From GCA-003244245 sp035276605 (GTDB lineage Bacteria; Actinomycetota; Actinomycetes; Mycobacteriales; Pseudonocardiaceae): DNA of 34,910 nt. The translations under genes were made by a program, and so were the position numbers. The first letter of the stretch is position 1, and the number at the start of each line of letters is the position of its first letter. Under the pieces are notes generated by a model. It ran no database searches and was not told where the DNA came from. It saw nothing but the letters and a program-made list of their open reading frames with translations. The stretch covers positions 1 through 34,910 of the forward strand of contig DATELN010000187.1 in assembly GCA_035276605.1 (NCBI GenBank), given 5' to 3'. Below are positions 22,432-30,450 of the stretch, piece by piece.

Positions 22432-22830
22432 GTGACATCGATGCAGCCGCGCTACAGCGTCACCGTACGGCGAGAGCTCATCGCCCAGCACTTCCTGGTC
22501 GGCGGCGACTGGGGTCGGGAAAACACGCTCAACTCGCACCATTACCGGATTGAGGCGCGTTACGACGGCACGAGCTTGGATGGCCACGGCTTCCTGCTCG
22601 ACATTGATGACATCAACCGCAAGTTGGACGGCTTGGTGCAGCGTTACCGGGACCGCACCCTCAACGAGCTGCCCGAATTCCGCGGCCTGAACCCCAGCGT
22701 GGAGCACTTCGCTCGGATCGTGAGTGATCAACTTCTGGTGAGGGCGCCCAACATCTACGCACTTGAGGTGACGATCTGGGAGGACGCCGAAGCCAGCGCC
22801 GCCTACCGGCGACCGCTCGGTGGTAAATGA
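22432..22830 (+). CDS. 6-pyruvoyltetrahydropterin synthase/QueD-like protein, divergent active site
   Basis: A 132-residue T-fold protein of the PTPS/QueD family. Family blocks are LIAQHF (zinc His H20), LDIDDINRKLDGLVQRY, LNPSVEHFARIV and the substrate-anchoring Glu in LEVTIWEDAEASAAY. The usual Cys(x3)HGH block reads E30-N-T-L-N34-S-H36: Cys is Glu, and the first zinc His is Asn. A Glu at the Cys position is known from PTPS-III enzymes, which process dihydroneopterin. Numbering is from GTG 22432; ATG 22441 is the alternative. It ends the glycosyltransferase operon, so a pterin-like or unrelated aldol/cleavage reaction on the pathway intermediate is possible. Confidence 0.85.
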   Translation: MTSMQPRYSVTVRRELIAQHFLVGGDWGRENTLNSHHYRIEARYDGTSLDGHGFLLDIDDINRKLDGLVQRYRDRTLNELPEFRGLNPSVEHFARIVSDQLLVRAPNIYALEVTIWEDAEASAAYRRPLGGK

Positions 22831-22903
22831 ATCTCTGAGATTATGTGAGGAGGCACACCGCTTCGGTGGGTAACATCGGACGGCCGGGCACAGGCCTCCC
22901 GGC

Positions 22904-25216
22904 ATGAGCACCTTCTGCTTTGTTTGCGGGGTCGAGAATCGAGAAGGTCGCAAGTTTTGCGGCCAGTGCGGTTTTTCACTCACCGCTGCGCGGTGTCCCG
23001 CCTGCGGAGCGGCCGACGAGCCGGGTGCGCGGTTTTGCGGAGAGTGCGGGTCGTCGCTGCCCGTGTCCGTCGAGCCCGAGGGCGAGCGAAAGCAGCTCAC
23101 GGTTCTTTTCGTCGACGTACAGGGGTCGATGGACCTTCAGGAGAACCTTGATCCGGAGGACTGGGCACGGATCATGGGTCGTCTGGTCCAGATCCTGGCC
23201 GAGGGGGTGCGCCGGTTCGGGGGCACGGTCGACAAGTTCACCGGTGACGGCATCATGGCTCTCTTCGGCGCCCCGATCGCCCAGGAAGACCATGCCCGCC
23301 GGGCCTGTCATGCCGCCTGGCAGCTGACCAGCGCGGTGGCCGCCTACGCCGAGCAGCTGCGCTTGCAGAACGTCGATCTCCACGTCCGTCTGGGACTCAA
23401 CTCCGGGGAGGTGGTCGTCGATCGAGTGGGCGGCGACCTTCGGCTCGACCCGACCGCGCTGGGTCACACGGTGGGGCTGGCCCAGCGGATGGAGACGCTG
23501 GCCGAGCCGGGTCGGGTCTATCTCAGCGAGCACACGGCCCGGCTGGTGCAGGGCTGGTTCCGCTTGGCCGATTTGGGCCCCGTAGCCGTGAAGGGCGTCC
23601 GGGAAGCGCTGCGGGTCTTTGTGCTGGAGGGGCCAGCATCGCCATCGACGGTGGTTCGTGACGACCGAGCCCTGGGCACCTCACCTCTAGTGGGGCGAGA
23701 CAAGGAGCTGGCTGCCCTGGAGGACGCACTGGCCACGACCGTCAAAGGCAAAGCCCAGGCGGTAGGCATCGTCGGTGAGGCCGGGGCAGGCAAAAGCCGC
23801 CTGTGCGCGGAGTTCGCCCGCTCGGCCGCCGCTCGGGGCATCAGCGTGCGGCACACGGCCGGTGTGTCCCACGGCCGGGACATTCCACTCCTGCCCATCC
23901 TCGGCCTGTTGCGTCACTACTTCTCCATCACCGAGGCGGACAACGCAGAGCAGGCCCGGGAAAAGATCACCCAGTGCCTGATCGATCTAGATCCCGCCCT
24001 GAAGGACGCCCTGCCCTTGGTCTATGACTTCCTCGAGGTTCCCCACCCGCAGAGCCCCCTTCCCAAGCTGGCACCCGAAGTACGCATGCGGCGAATCTTC
24101 GAGGCGCTGCGCCAGATGACACAGCGCCGCAGCGAGCGAAAGGTGCTCATCTTGGTGGCGGAGGATCTCCACTGGTTCGATTCCCAGAGCAAGGCCTTCT
24201 TCGAGCGCCTCATCGAGTCCATACCCGGGTCGAAGACGTTGGTAGTGGCCAATTTCCGTCCCGAGTTCTCCGCCCCCTGGATGCGCCACCCCTGCTACCG
24301 GCAGCTAGCGCTCACCACTCTGCCGGACCAAGCTGTCGGCGAGCTGCTGGGTGCCCTCCTGGGAGTCGACCTGTCACTTGCCCCGCTGCTTTCCTTCGTG
24401 CTGGAACGCACGGGGGGCAATCCGTTTTTCGTCGAGGAAGTGGTGCGGGCCCTGGTCGAGGACGGCACCCTGTCTGGCGCTCCTGGGAACTACCGTCTGA
24501 CGCGCTCCCTGCATGAGGTGAAGGTCCCCGCCAGCGTCCAGGCCGTGCTGGCCGCCCGCATCGACCGTCTCCCCGTCGAGCACAAGCGCGTGCTCCAGAC
24601 CGCCGCTGTGATTGGGCGCACCTTCTCCCACACCGTGCTGGCCAAAGTCACGCACCTGGACAACCAAACCCTGGAGGCCGCGCTGCGCGCCCTGTGCGTC
24701 GCGGAGATGCTCCAGCAGGGTCAGTGCGACCCGGTGGCTGAATACCGCTTCTGGCATCCCCTCACCCAGGAGGTCGCCTACGGCAGCCTGCTGGGTGAGC
24801 GTCGCACCCGCCTCCACGGCGCCGTGGCCCGAGCCATCGTCGACTCGGAGCCGGACCGGCTCGACGAGCGCGCCGCGCTCGTCGCTACCCATTTCACGCA
24901 CGCCGGCGACAATCTCCAAGCGGCCAGATGGAACGCTCGGGCGGCGACATGGGCGCTGCGCAGCGACGTCAACGAGTCGATGCGCCGATGGCGGTCGGTG
25001 CTCGACCATCTCGTGCGGACACCGGAGATCGACGAGACGCTCCGCCTCGGGATCACGGCCCGCTCTCTGCTCGCGCAGTGGGGACTACGGACAGCAATGG
25101 CGCCGGCGGAGGGCGACGCCCTTGTCGCCGAGGCCCTCGACAGAACGAACCGGCTCGGTGACCCTGTTCTGCGGTGCCTCATCCTGGCCGTCAGCGGATC
25201 GCGAAAGTTGTGGTGA
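22904..25216 (+). CDS. Zinc-ribbon / class III cyclase / AAA ATPase protein, N-terminal 770 aa before a frameshift
   Basis: A multidomain signalling ATPase. Residues 5-48 hold two zinc ribbons (Cys at 5, 8, 19, 22 and 31, 34, 45, 48). Residues about 62-245 are a class III nucleotide cyclase domain with both metal Asp regions (LFVDVQGSM and KFTGDGIMALFG). The transition-state Asn position reads Gly (VGLAQR instead of VNLAAR) while Arg is kept, so cyclase activity is doubtful. Residues about 265-560 are an AAA_16-type ATPase with Walker A GEAGAGKSRL and Walker B LILVAEDLHWFD. The TPR-rich C-terminus starts near 650 but is cut by TGA 25214-25216, and the homologous sequence continues in the +1 frame. 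ATG 22904 lacks a clear Shine-Dalgarno; TAACAT at 22871 is a possible -10. Confidence 0.88.
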   Translation: MSTFCFVCGVENREGRKFCGQCGFSLTAARCPACGAADEPGARFCGECGSSLPVSVEPEGERKQLTVLFVDVQGSMDLQENLDPEDWARIMGRLVQILAEGVRRFGGTVDKFTGDGIMALFGAPIAQEDHARRACHAAWQLTSAVAAYAEQLRLQNVDLHVRLGLNSGEVVVDRVGGDLRLDPTALGHTVGLAQRMETLAEPGRVYLSEHTARLVQGWFRLADLGPVAVKGVREALRVFVLEGPASPSTVVRDDRALGTSPLVGRDKELAALEDALATTVKGKAQAVGIVGEAGAGKSRLCAEFARSAAARGISVRHTAGVSHGRDIPLLPILGLLRHYFSITEADNAEQAREKITQCLIDLDPALKDALPLVYDFLEVPHPQSPLPKLAPEVRMRRIFEALRQMTQRRSERKVLILVAEDLHWFDSQSKAFFERLIESIPGSKTLVVANFRPEFSAPWMRHPCYRQLALTTLPDQAVGELLGALLGVDLSLAPLLSFVLERTGGNPFFVEEVVRALVEDGTLSGAPGNYRLTRSLHEVKVPASVQAVLAARIDRLPVEHKRVLQTAAVIGRTFSHTVLAKVTHLDNQTLEAALRALCVAEMLQQGQCDPVAEYRFWHPLTQEVAYGSLLGERRTRLHGAVARAIVDSEPDRLDERAALVATHFTHAGDNLQAARWNARAATWALRSDVNESMRRWRSVLDHLVRTPEIDETLRLGITARSLLAQWGLRTAMAPAEGDALVAEALDRTNRLGDPVLRCLILAVSGSRKLW

Positions 25217-25238
25217 TCTGGGCGAGGGCGTCACCATC

Positions 25239-26165
25239 ATGGTCGACAACGCCCGCCTTGCCGACGAGCTCCGAGAGCCGGGTCTCATGGCGGGCGTATG
25301 GAGCTGCGCCTGGACAGAGGGGCTCACCGAGGGTCTGCGGCTCGCCGACCGGGCCATCGAGCACTGTCACGGCGACGCCAACGCCGGCGTAGAACGCGTT
25401 GGTTACAGCGCGCTGGGCGCCGGCTTCCTCGCCCGGGCGGAGCTGCTGGCACGCATGGGAAAGCTTGGCGATGCGCGGCAGTCAGTGAACCAAGCCTTGG
25501 CGTTGGCCCGGGAACGGGCGGAGTCCGAGCTGATCCTGCGAGCGTTGGGCCTGTACTCGCGACTGGCGCTCTACACCGGGAAGGACGACGGAGCATCTCT
25601 TGCCCGGGCGAATCAGGCGGTCACCATGGCCGAGGAATCCGGGAACATAATCTTTTACCTGGCGGGCCTAGCCTTCGTGGCCATCGCCGAGCTGGTACGG
25701 GGCCGGTGGAGCGCGGTCCACGATGTCGTGCACCACGCGCTCGAGGAGGGTCGCCGCCGCGGGCTGCCTTTTCAGCACGCCGACCTCCTCACCCACCTCA
25801 CTTTGGCCGAACTCGGGCGATCAAATCCAGATGCTGCGCTCCGGGCGGCCGACGACGCGGTGGCAATAGCCCGCACCCAGCGAGCCCGGGTCTTCGAATG
25901 CGCCGCTCGTTTGGCCCGGGCACGCGCCGTTCGCGCAGGGCGGCTGCCTGACGGAAGAGACCGGGCCGAGGAGGACCTCCAGGTCGCGCAGACCCTGGTC
26001 GACGCCACCGGTGCCACCACGTACACGCCGTTTATCCGCGAGGAACTCGGACGGCTCCGGGGTGCGGAGTCCGAACTCCGGGATGCCGTCCGGCTATTCG
26101 AAACCATCGGCGCTACCGGACACGCCCAACGCCTCCACGCCGAACACCGCTGGCAATGGCACTAA
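25239..26165 (+). CDS. C-terminal TPR part of the cyclase-ATPase, displaced by a frameshift
   Basis: The 308-residue continuation (from ATG 25239) of the cyclase-ATPase in the +1 frame. It carries helical TPR-like repeats (LARAELLARMGKLGDARQSV, LALYTGKDDGASLARANQA, RAEEDLQVAQTLVDATGA), as in the intact family. The coding-like frame already begins near 25212 (GDLGEGVTI), so the break is a one-base gain or two-base loss at about 25205-25216, within AAGTTGTGGTGATC. There is no ribosome-binding site of note before ATG 25239, so separate translation is unlikely. It is best read as one broken gene spanning 22904-26165, or as an assembly error. Confidence 0.72.
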   Translation: MVDNARLADELREPGLMAGVWSCAWTEGLTEGLRLADRAIEHCHGDANAGVERVGYSALGAGFLARAELLARMGKLGDARQSVNQALALARERAESELILRALGLYSRLALYTGKDDGASLARANQAVTMAEESGNIIFYLAGLAFVAIAELVRGRWSAVHDVVHHALEEGRRRGLPFQHADLLTHLTLAELGRSNPDAALRAADDAVAIARTQRARVFECAARLARARAVRAGRLPDGRDRAEEDLQVAQTLVDATGATTYTPFIREELGRLRGAESELRDAVRLFETIGATGHAQRLHAEHRWQWH

Positions 26166-26305
26166 GTCGGTAGCCGGGCCGACCACGTGATCGCTGTGTG
26201 GTGCCGTGGGCGACACGATATGTAGCACACCGCACACAAAAGTGATCAAGAACTCCACTCCGAGCGGCCGCAGCCCTAGACGGCATGCCGCGTTGTCGGG
26301 AGGGC

Positions 26306-27046
26306 TCAGCCGCCGGGACGTATGGCGGCGACGGCGATGCCGCCTCTGAGGTATCCGATTCCGGCTTGTTTGCCGCACCAGTCCAGCGTCCGCAGCACCG
26401 GTCCCCAGCCGGCCGGCAGGTCACCGTGAGGGATAAAGCGCCAATGTCGTTGCGCCACGGTGTTCAATCCAGCGCAGCGCAGAAGTCGTTGCAGTTCGCC
26501 GGCGGTGAGGAACTGATCGGTGGACAGATGCCGGATCTCGAGCCGCAAAACCGGCCCCACGTGCCGGTACCAGCAATAGCCACCATTGGGGGTGAGGACG
26601 ACGAACATACCGCCGGGTTTGAGCACCCGGTGAACCTGGCGAGCAACTCGCTCTTTCTGCAGCATATGTTCAAGCGCCCCGACACATAGGACGACGTCGA
26701 TTGAGCTTTCGTCGATGGTCGCTAATTTCTCGGCGGGATCGACGCGTATCGAGATGCGGTCGCTATCCGGCGAACCCTCGGCGCGACGGCGGGCGACATT
26801 CACCATCGCGGGAGACACATCGGTACCGATGGCGTGATCGAACTGCCCAGCGAGGGCCAACAGGTGGCTGGCTGTCCCGCAGCCAATCTCCAGGAGGGTC
26901 CCGCCGTGCGCTCCCGCGAGGAACCGGCGGATGATCCCCAACCGGTAGGACAGCAGTTTCTCGGCGCAGCCGTGAGCCTCGTGGTAATGCGCGGCGAGGC
27001 CGTCGAAATGCCGGACCACGTCCTCGGGTGTTCGTACCTCGCGCAT
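26306..27046 (-). CDS. Class I SAM-dependent methyltransferase
   Basis: A 246-residue methyltransferase of the Methyltransf_11/25 type. Motif I is LLEIGCGTASHLLALAG, the acidic end of beta-2 is GTDVSPAMV, the motif IV region is IDVVLCVGALEHM and the post region is RVLKPGGMFVVLTP. Such enzymes methylate sugars, quinones or small acceptors. It is the third gene of the minus-strand heptose operon (25 bases after the adenylyltransferase stop), so an O-methylation of the heptose-containing product is plausible. It is convergent with the TPR fragment, separated by 140 bases in which I see no clear terminator. Confidence 0.88.
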   Translation of the reverse strand: MREVRTPEDVVRHFDGLAAHYHEAHGCAEKLLSYRLGIIRRFLAGAHGGTLLEIGCGTASHLLALAGQFDHAIGTDVSPAMVNVARRRAEGSPDSDRISIRVDPAEKLATIDESSIDVVLCVGALEHMLQKERVARQVHRVLKPGGMFVVLTPNGGYCWYRHVGPVLRLEIRHLSTDQFLTAGELQRLLRCAGLNTVAQRHWRFIPHGDLPAGWGPVLRTLDWCGKQAGIGYLRGGIAVAAIRPGG

Positions 27047-27071
27047 AGTGAGTCGCGTCCTGCGGAGAGCT

Positions 27072-27584
27072 TCACGGGATCGTGGGGCTTATGGATGCTT
27101 GTGCACCTCTGACCATGCGTCGCAGCAGGTCGGAAGTCGAGTGATCCTTGGGATCGCCGCAGATGGCGATCTCAATGCCCAGTTCCCGGTCGATACCCGC
27201 CTCGGGCACGCTCGCGGCGCTGTAGTCGGATCCCTTGGCGTGCACGTCCGGCCGCAACACTCGCAGCGTCGTCTCGAGATCGGCCTCGTCGAACGACGTC
27301 ACCGCATCGACGCAACGCAGCGCCCCGACGATCTCAGCTCGCTCGGCCAGGGGAATCAACGGCCGACCAGCACCCTTGATCGCCCGCACCGAGAAGTCGG
27401 AATTCAGCGCCACGACGAGAAAATCGCCACGCGACCGGGCGTCTTCGAGGTAGCGAACGTGGCCCGCGTGCAGGATGTCGAAGCAGCCGTTGGCTAAGAC
27501 AACACGGCCGACGTGACCGTTAACCCGCAGCGCGGAAATACGTTGCGCCAGCTCATGGCGTGCTGTGAGCCTGCCGCTTCGCAT
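27072..27584 (-). CDS. Heptose-1-phosphate adenylyltransferase (HldE C-domain/RfaE2 type)
   Basis: A 170-residue nucleotidyltransferase of the cytidylyltransferase-like fold. The HxGH signature is in ANGCFDILHAGHVRYL; ribose/phosphate contacts come from VVALNSDFSVRAIKG, and DHSTSDLLRRM corresponds to the STT.L motif. In Gram-negatives this domain makes ADP-heptose from heptose 1-phosphate and ATP. Here it is a separate protein whose start overlaps the kinase gene by 32 bases, giving a split HldE pair. The nucleotide used (ATP or other) cannot be fixed from sequence. The isomerase GmhA and phosphatase GmhB are not in the window. Confidence 0.92.
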   Translation of the reverse strand: MRSGRLTARHELAQRISALRVNGHVGRVVLANGCFDILHAGHVRYLEDARSRGDFLVVALNSDFSVRAIKGAGRPLIPLAERAEIVGALRCVDAVTSFDEADLETTLRVLRPDVHAKGSDYSAASVPEAGIDRELGIEIAICGDPKDHSTSDLLRRMVRGAQASISPTIP

Positions 27585-28605
27585 CGGGCCAGGTTACCGG
27601 CGCCACCGTGCCGGTGAGCGCGTTGTGCAGCGCATCGATGGTGCACACCGCTGCTCCGTGTTCGAGCACGACGACACCCGACGCAGCGTTGGCGAGATAC
27701 ATCGCCTCAACAGCCGGACACCCGGCGGCCAGCGCAAGAGCGAACACCGCCGCGGCGGTATCGCCGGCCCCGCACACGTCGGTGATCGCGTTGGTTCCCC
27801 AGGCTTCGACGACAAGTCCGTCCGCCGGCAGTCCCGCACCGAACAGGGCCATACCGAGGTTGCCTCGGGTCACCAGAAGGAACCGGCAGCCGGAACTGTC
27901 GAGCAGCGCTTTCGCCGCGTTCGCCAGTTCCCACCGATCGCCGAGGCGATCAGGTGCGGTGTTCGTGAAGCGTGCCAGCTCGTCGACGTTGGGTGTCAGC
28001 GCGGTAAGGCCGCTGAAGTGGTCCACCTTCCGCCGTGGGTCGAGCACCACTATTTTGCCTGCCCGGGATAGCTTGCCGGCCGTAATGCCGATCTCGACAT
28101 CGCAAAGACCGTACTCATAGTCTGAGATGATCACCGCGTCGATCACTGTGCCTATTGCGGCAAGCTCGTGGGCGACGGCCGCACGGACTGCTGGTTCGAT
28201 CGTTCGGTCCGGCTCTCGATCGATGCGCAACACCTGTTGGAGGTTGCGGCGCGGCTCGGCGGCAAGCACCCGGGTCTTGGTCGGCGTCTGGTAGCGATCC
28301 AGCCTGCGGACGCCACTTGTGTTGACCGACTCCTCGTCGAGAAGTCGCAGCAGCTCGTCTCCGTGCTCGTCGCACCCAACGGCTCCGAGGACCCGGACAC
28401 CGCTGCCCAGAGCACGCAGGTTGCGAGCCACGTTGGCGGCACCGCCGGCACCGATCCGCTCACCGGCATGGCGTAACACAATGACCGGAGCTTCCCGAGA
28501 CAAGCGCCGGGGCTGCGCGTAGATATAGTGATCGGCGATGAGGTCGCCGACCACGGCGACATGGAGGTTCGAGAAGTCAGCAAGACGAAATGTCCCATGG
28601 AGCAC
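27553..28605 (-). CDS. PfkB-family heptose-7-phosphate kinase (HldE N-domain/RfaE1 type)
   Basis: A 350-residue ribokinase-like kinase. Features are VVGDLIADHYIYAQPRRLSREAP (quoted here as VVGDLIADHYIY and RLSREAP), GAGGAANVARNL for substrate binding, SDYEYGL, LTPNVDELARF, and the C-terminal DVCGAGDTAAAVFALALA with the catalytic Asp in GAGD. The RLSREAP(V) block is typical of HldE/HldA heptose kinases rather than sugar kinases in general. The start GTG 28605 is supported by a minus-strand TAGGCT box seven bases upstream. It heads the heptose operon on the minus strand and is divergent from the sulfotransferase-like gene. Confidence 0.92.
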   Translation of the reverse strand: MLHGTFRLADFSNLHVAVVGDLIADHYIYAQPRRLSREAPVIVLRHAGERIGAGGAANVARNLRALGSGVRVLGAVGCDEHGDELLRLLDEESVNTSGVRRLDRYQTPTKTRVLAAEPRRNLQQVLRIDREPDRTIEPAVRAAVAHELAAIGTVIDAVIISDYEYGLCDVEIGITAGKLSRAGKIVVLDPRRKVDHFSGLTALTPNVDELARFTNTAPDRLGDRWELANAAKALLDSSGCRFLLVTRGNLGMALFGAGLPADGLVVEAWGTNAITDVCGAGDTAAAVFALALAAGCPAVEAMYLANAASGVVVLEHGAAVCTIDALHNALTGTVAPVTWPDAKRQAHSTP

Positions 28606-29360
28606 CTGCCGAAGCCTACGCTGCCGATAGCGACATTGTGCTGGTGAAACAGCAAGGGGCGATGCGGACGGGCACCAATCTCGTCAAGTTCGCCCTCGAA
28701 GAGAACTTCACCAACGTCCGGGTCTTGGTGAATATTGGACGGTGGAAGCATGCGACCGCCGACACGCCGTTTACTTGGAATGGTGAGAATTGGGAAGCGC
28801 CTGGCCACCGTCTCGACGTTTCTACGCGCATTACTCCAGCGGAGTTGAGAACAGTCCGGGCCGCCGTGGATGCCGGCACGATGAGATATGCGATCAGCGT
28901 AAGGAACGTGTATTCCTGGCTCGTCAGTTACCTTCGCTTCGAGCACTGGTACGACGATCCACCGCTTGCCGAGCTCGCCGACCTCGATGACGAAAAAATT
29001 ATCGCCGCGGTACGGCAGTGGAACCTGCTCTACCGCGGCTACCTGGAGCTGCTGTCAGATGAGCGCACTTCAATGCTCTTTCGGCTCGAGGATCTCCACA
29101 CGGCGTTCGGCGTGACCCTGGACCGTAGCCGCTCGATGTGGGGCCTGCGACGGCGTCACCAGAGTTACGTCGGTCCGCAACGGTACTTACGCGCCGGGAT
29201 CGACGGGCAAAGCCGCTCCCAATTGCTGGAGTTCGCCCCGTTTGACAGGCGCCACCACGCCGACGCGCGGCTAGGCGAACTAGGCGGATCAGTGCTGGAC
29301 CTGGTCCGCGCCACCGTTGACGCCGACGTCGTGCGAGCGTACGGATACCAGGTGGTGTGA
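28590..29360 (+). CDS. Sulfotransferase-like protein
   Basis: A 256-residue P-loop sulfotransferase-fold protein. The 5'-phosphosulfate loop is QGAMRTGTNLVKFAL, the 3'-phosphate region is YAISVRNVYSWLVSYLRF, and a further core block is MLFRLEDLHTAF. Sequence is divergent, so transfer of sulfate from PAPS is an inference. ATG 28590 would overlap the start of the divergent kinase gene by 16 bases. If the plus-strand -10 at 28617 is real, GTG 28638 (residue 17) is the start, still before the first strand (VLVKQQGAM). Two bases separate its stop from the heptosyltransferase start side (ATG 29362). Confidence 0.72.
   Translation: MSHGAPAEAYAADSDIVLVKQQGAMRTGTNLVKFALEENFTNVRVLVNIGRWKHATADTPFTWNGENWEAPGHRLDVSTRITPAELRTVRAAVDAGTMRYAISVRNVYSWLVSYLRFEHWYDDPPLAELADLDDEKIIAAVRQWNLLYRGYLELLSDERTSMLFRLEDLHTAFGVTLDRSRSMWGLRRRHQSYVGPQRYLRAGIDGQSRSQLLEFAPFDRRHHADARLGELGGSVLDLVRATVDADVVRAYGYQVV
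28606..28622. promoter_or_regulatory. Compact bidirectional promoter with overlapping -10 boxes
   Basis: In AGCCTACGCT (28613-28622) the minus strand reads TAGGCT (28618-28613), seven bases from the heptose-kinase GTG at 28605. The plus strand reads TACGCT (28617-28622), placing a start near 28629. The two -10 boxes share the TA at 28617-28618. The plus-strand start would make GTG 28638 the first usable codon of the sulfotransferase-like gene. Confidence 0.45.
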
Positions 29361-29361
29361 C

Positions 29362-30450
29362 ATGGCGGTGCGCGTTCTCATCGCACGTCCCGATCATCTC
29401 GGGGATGTGCTGTTGACGCTGCCAGCGGCGACGGCATTCCGCGCGGCCTTTCCCGGAACCCATCTGGCGTTCATGCTGTCCCCATCAACGGCGGACGTGG
29501 CTCGCCGTTGCCCTGATATCGACGAGACCTTGGTCCTGCCCTTTCCGCCCCTGGGCGCAACGCATGCTGTCACTGGTTGGGACGAGGTGGCTCGCGCCAA
29601 TGCCAAGGCTCTGCGGAATCGCTTCGATGTCGCCGTGCTATGCCGCCCGGACGATCCATGGTCCGGGACCTTGGCGAAGCTGGCGGAGATTCCCATTCGG
29701 GTCGGCTATGCGGTGCCCGGGATGGCGGGTTTTCTGACGCATGCCGTGCAGCTGCGCGCGCAACACCACGCCGTCATCCAAACATTGCGCCTCATGGAAG
29801 AAGCCGCGCGCCGCCTTGGCCTGACCGCAGCCGGCCAGAGCGCTGTGCGCGCAGCCGTTCTCAAAAAAGAATCGGTGCACTTCGTCCCTTCTGCGAGTGA
29901 AGAGGCTCTCGTGCGGAGCATCCTGTTGGAAATGCCGACCGCCGGAACGAGACCAATCGTGTTCCAACCGGGATCGGGATGGCCGCTGAAGAACTGGGAC
30001 CCAGCGCGGTGGGGACGGCTGGGGATCGAAATCGAGCATCGGTACGGGATAACCCCACTGGTGCCGGGCGGCCCCGGAGAAGACGCGTTGGTGCAAGCGA
30101 TCGTGGACGCCAGCGATGCCTCGTGTCTCGGCTTGGCGGGGCGGCTCTCGGTCGGGGCGTTGGCTGCGTTGTACCGACGGTCAGCACTGGTCGTCGGCAT
30201 TGATAGCGGCCCACTCCATCTGGCCGCCATGGTCGGCACCCGAGTCGTCGGGCTCTACGGACCTCTGCCTGTCCAGCAATGGGCCCCGTGGTCCGCGCCG
30301 CAGCGGTACCGGCTCGCCCAGGTATCGCTTCCCTGCAGCCCATGCGACTGCATCTTCGACCCACCCTGCGGAATACCGCTGAACCCGCCCTGTATGACCG
30401 GCATCACCGTGGACGCGGTGCTGGCTGCCTGTTCGGAGCTGCTCCCATGA
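29362..30450 (+). CDS. GT9 heptosyltransferase-like glycosyltransferase
   Basis: A 362-residue GT9 (WaaC/WaaF) family enzyme. RPDHLGDVLLTLPAA carries the conserved Asp (D15), FQPGSGWPLKNWDPARW binds the donor, and IDSGPLHLAAMVGTRVVGLYGP is the family's C-terminal signature. A cysteine-rich end (LPCSPCDC...PCM) resembles the WaaC/F C-terminus. GT9 enzymes use ADP-heptose in lipopolysaccharide synthesis. This lineage should lack LPS, but the kinase and adenylyltransferase next door supply the matching donor. Start ATG 29362 follows the previous stop by one base; a longer frame from 29317 lies in the sulfotransferase gene. Its stop overlaps the next ATG (ATGA). Confidence 0.93.
   Translation: MAVRVLIARPDHLGDVLLTLPAATAFRAAFPGTHLAFMLSPSTADVARRCPDIDETLVLPFPPLGATHAVTGWDEVARANAKALRNRFDVAVLCRPDDPWSGTLAKLAEIPIRVGYAVPGMAGFLTHAVQLRAQHHAVIQTLRLMEEAARRLGLTAAGQSAVRAAVLKKESVHFVPSASEEALVRSILLEMPTAGTRPIVFQPGSGWPLKNWDPARWGRLGIEIEHRYGITPLVPGGPGEDALVQAIVDASDASCLGLAGRLSVGALAALYRRSALVVGIDSGPLHLAAMVGTRVVGLYGPLPVQQWAPWSAPQRYRLAQVSLPCSPCDCIFDPPCGIPLNPPCMTGITVDAVLAACSELLP

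Noticed and set aside
25205..25220. Programmed +1 frameshift in the cyclase-ATPase
   Set aside because: No RF2-like slippery codon, upstream Shine-Dalgarno or conserved pseudoknot is evident. Mutation or sequencing error is simpler.
26166..26305. Terminator between the TPR fragment and the minus-strand methyltransferase
   Set aside because: Only imperfect GTGTG/CACAC complementarity is present, and no stem of six or more clean pairs with a short loop was found.
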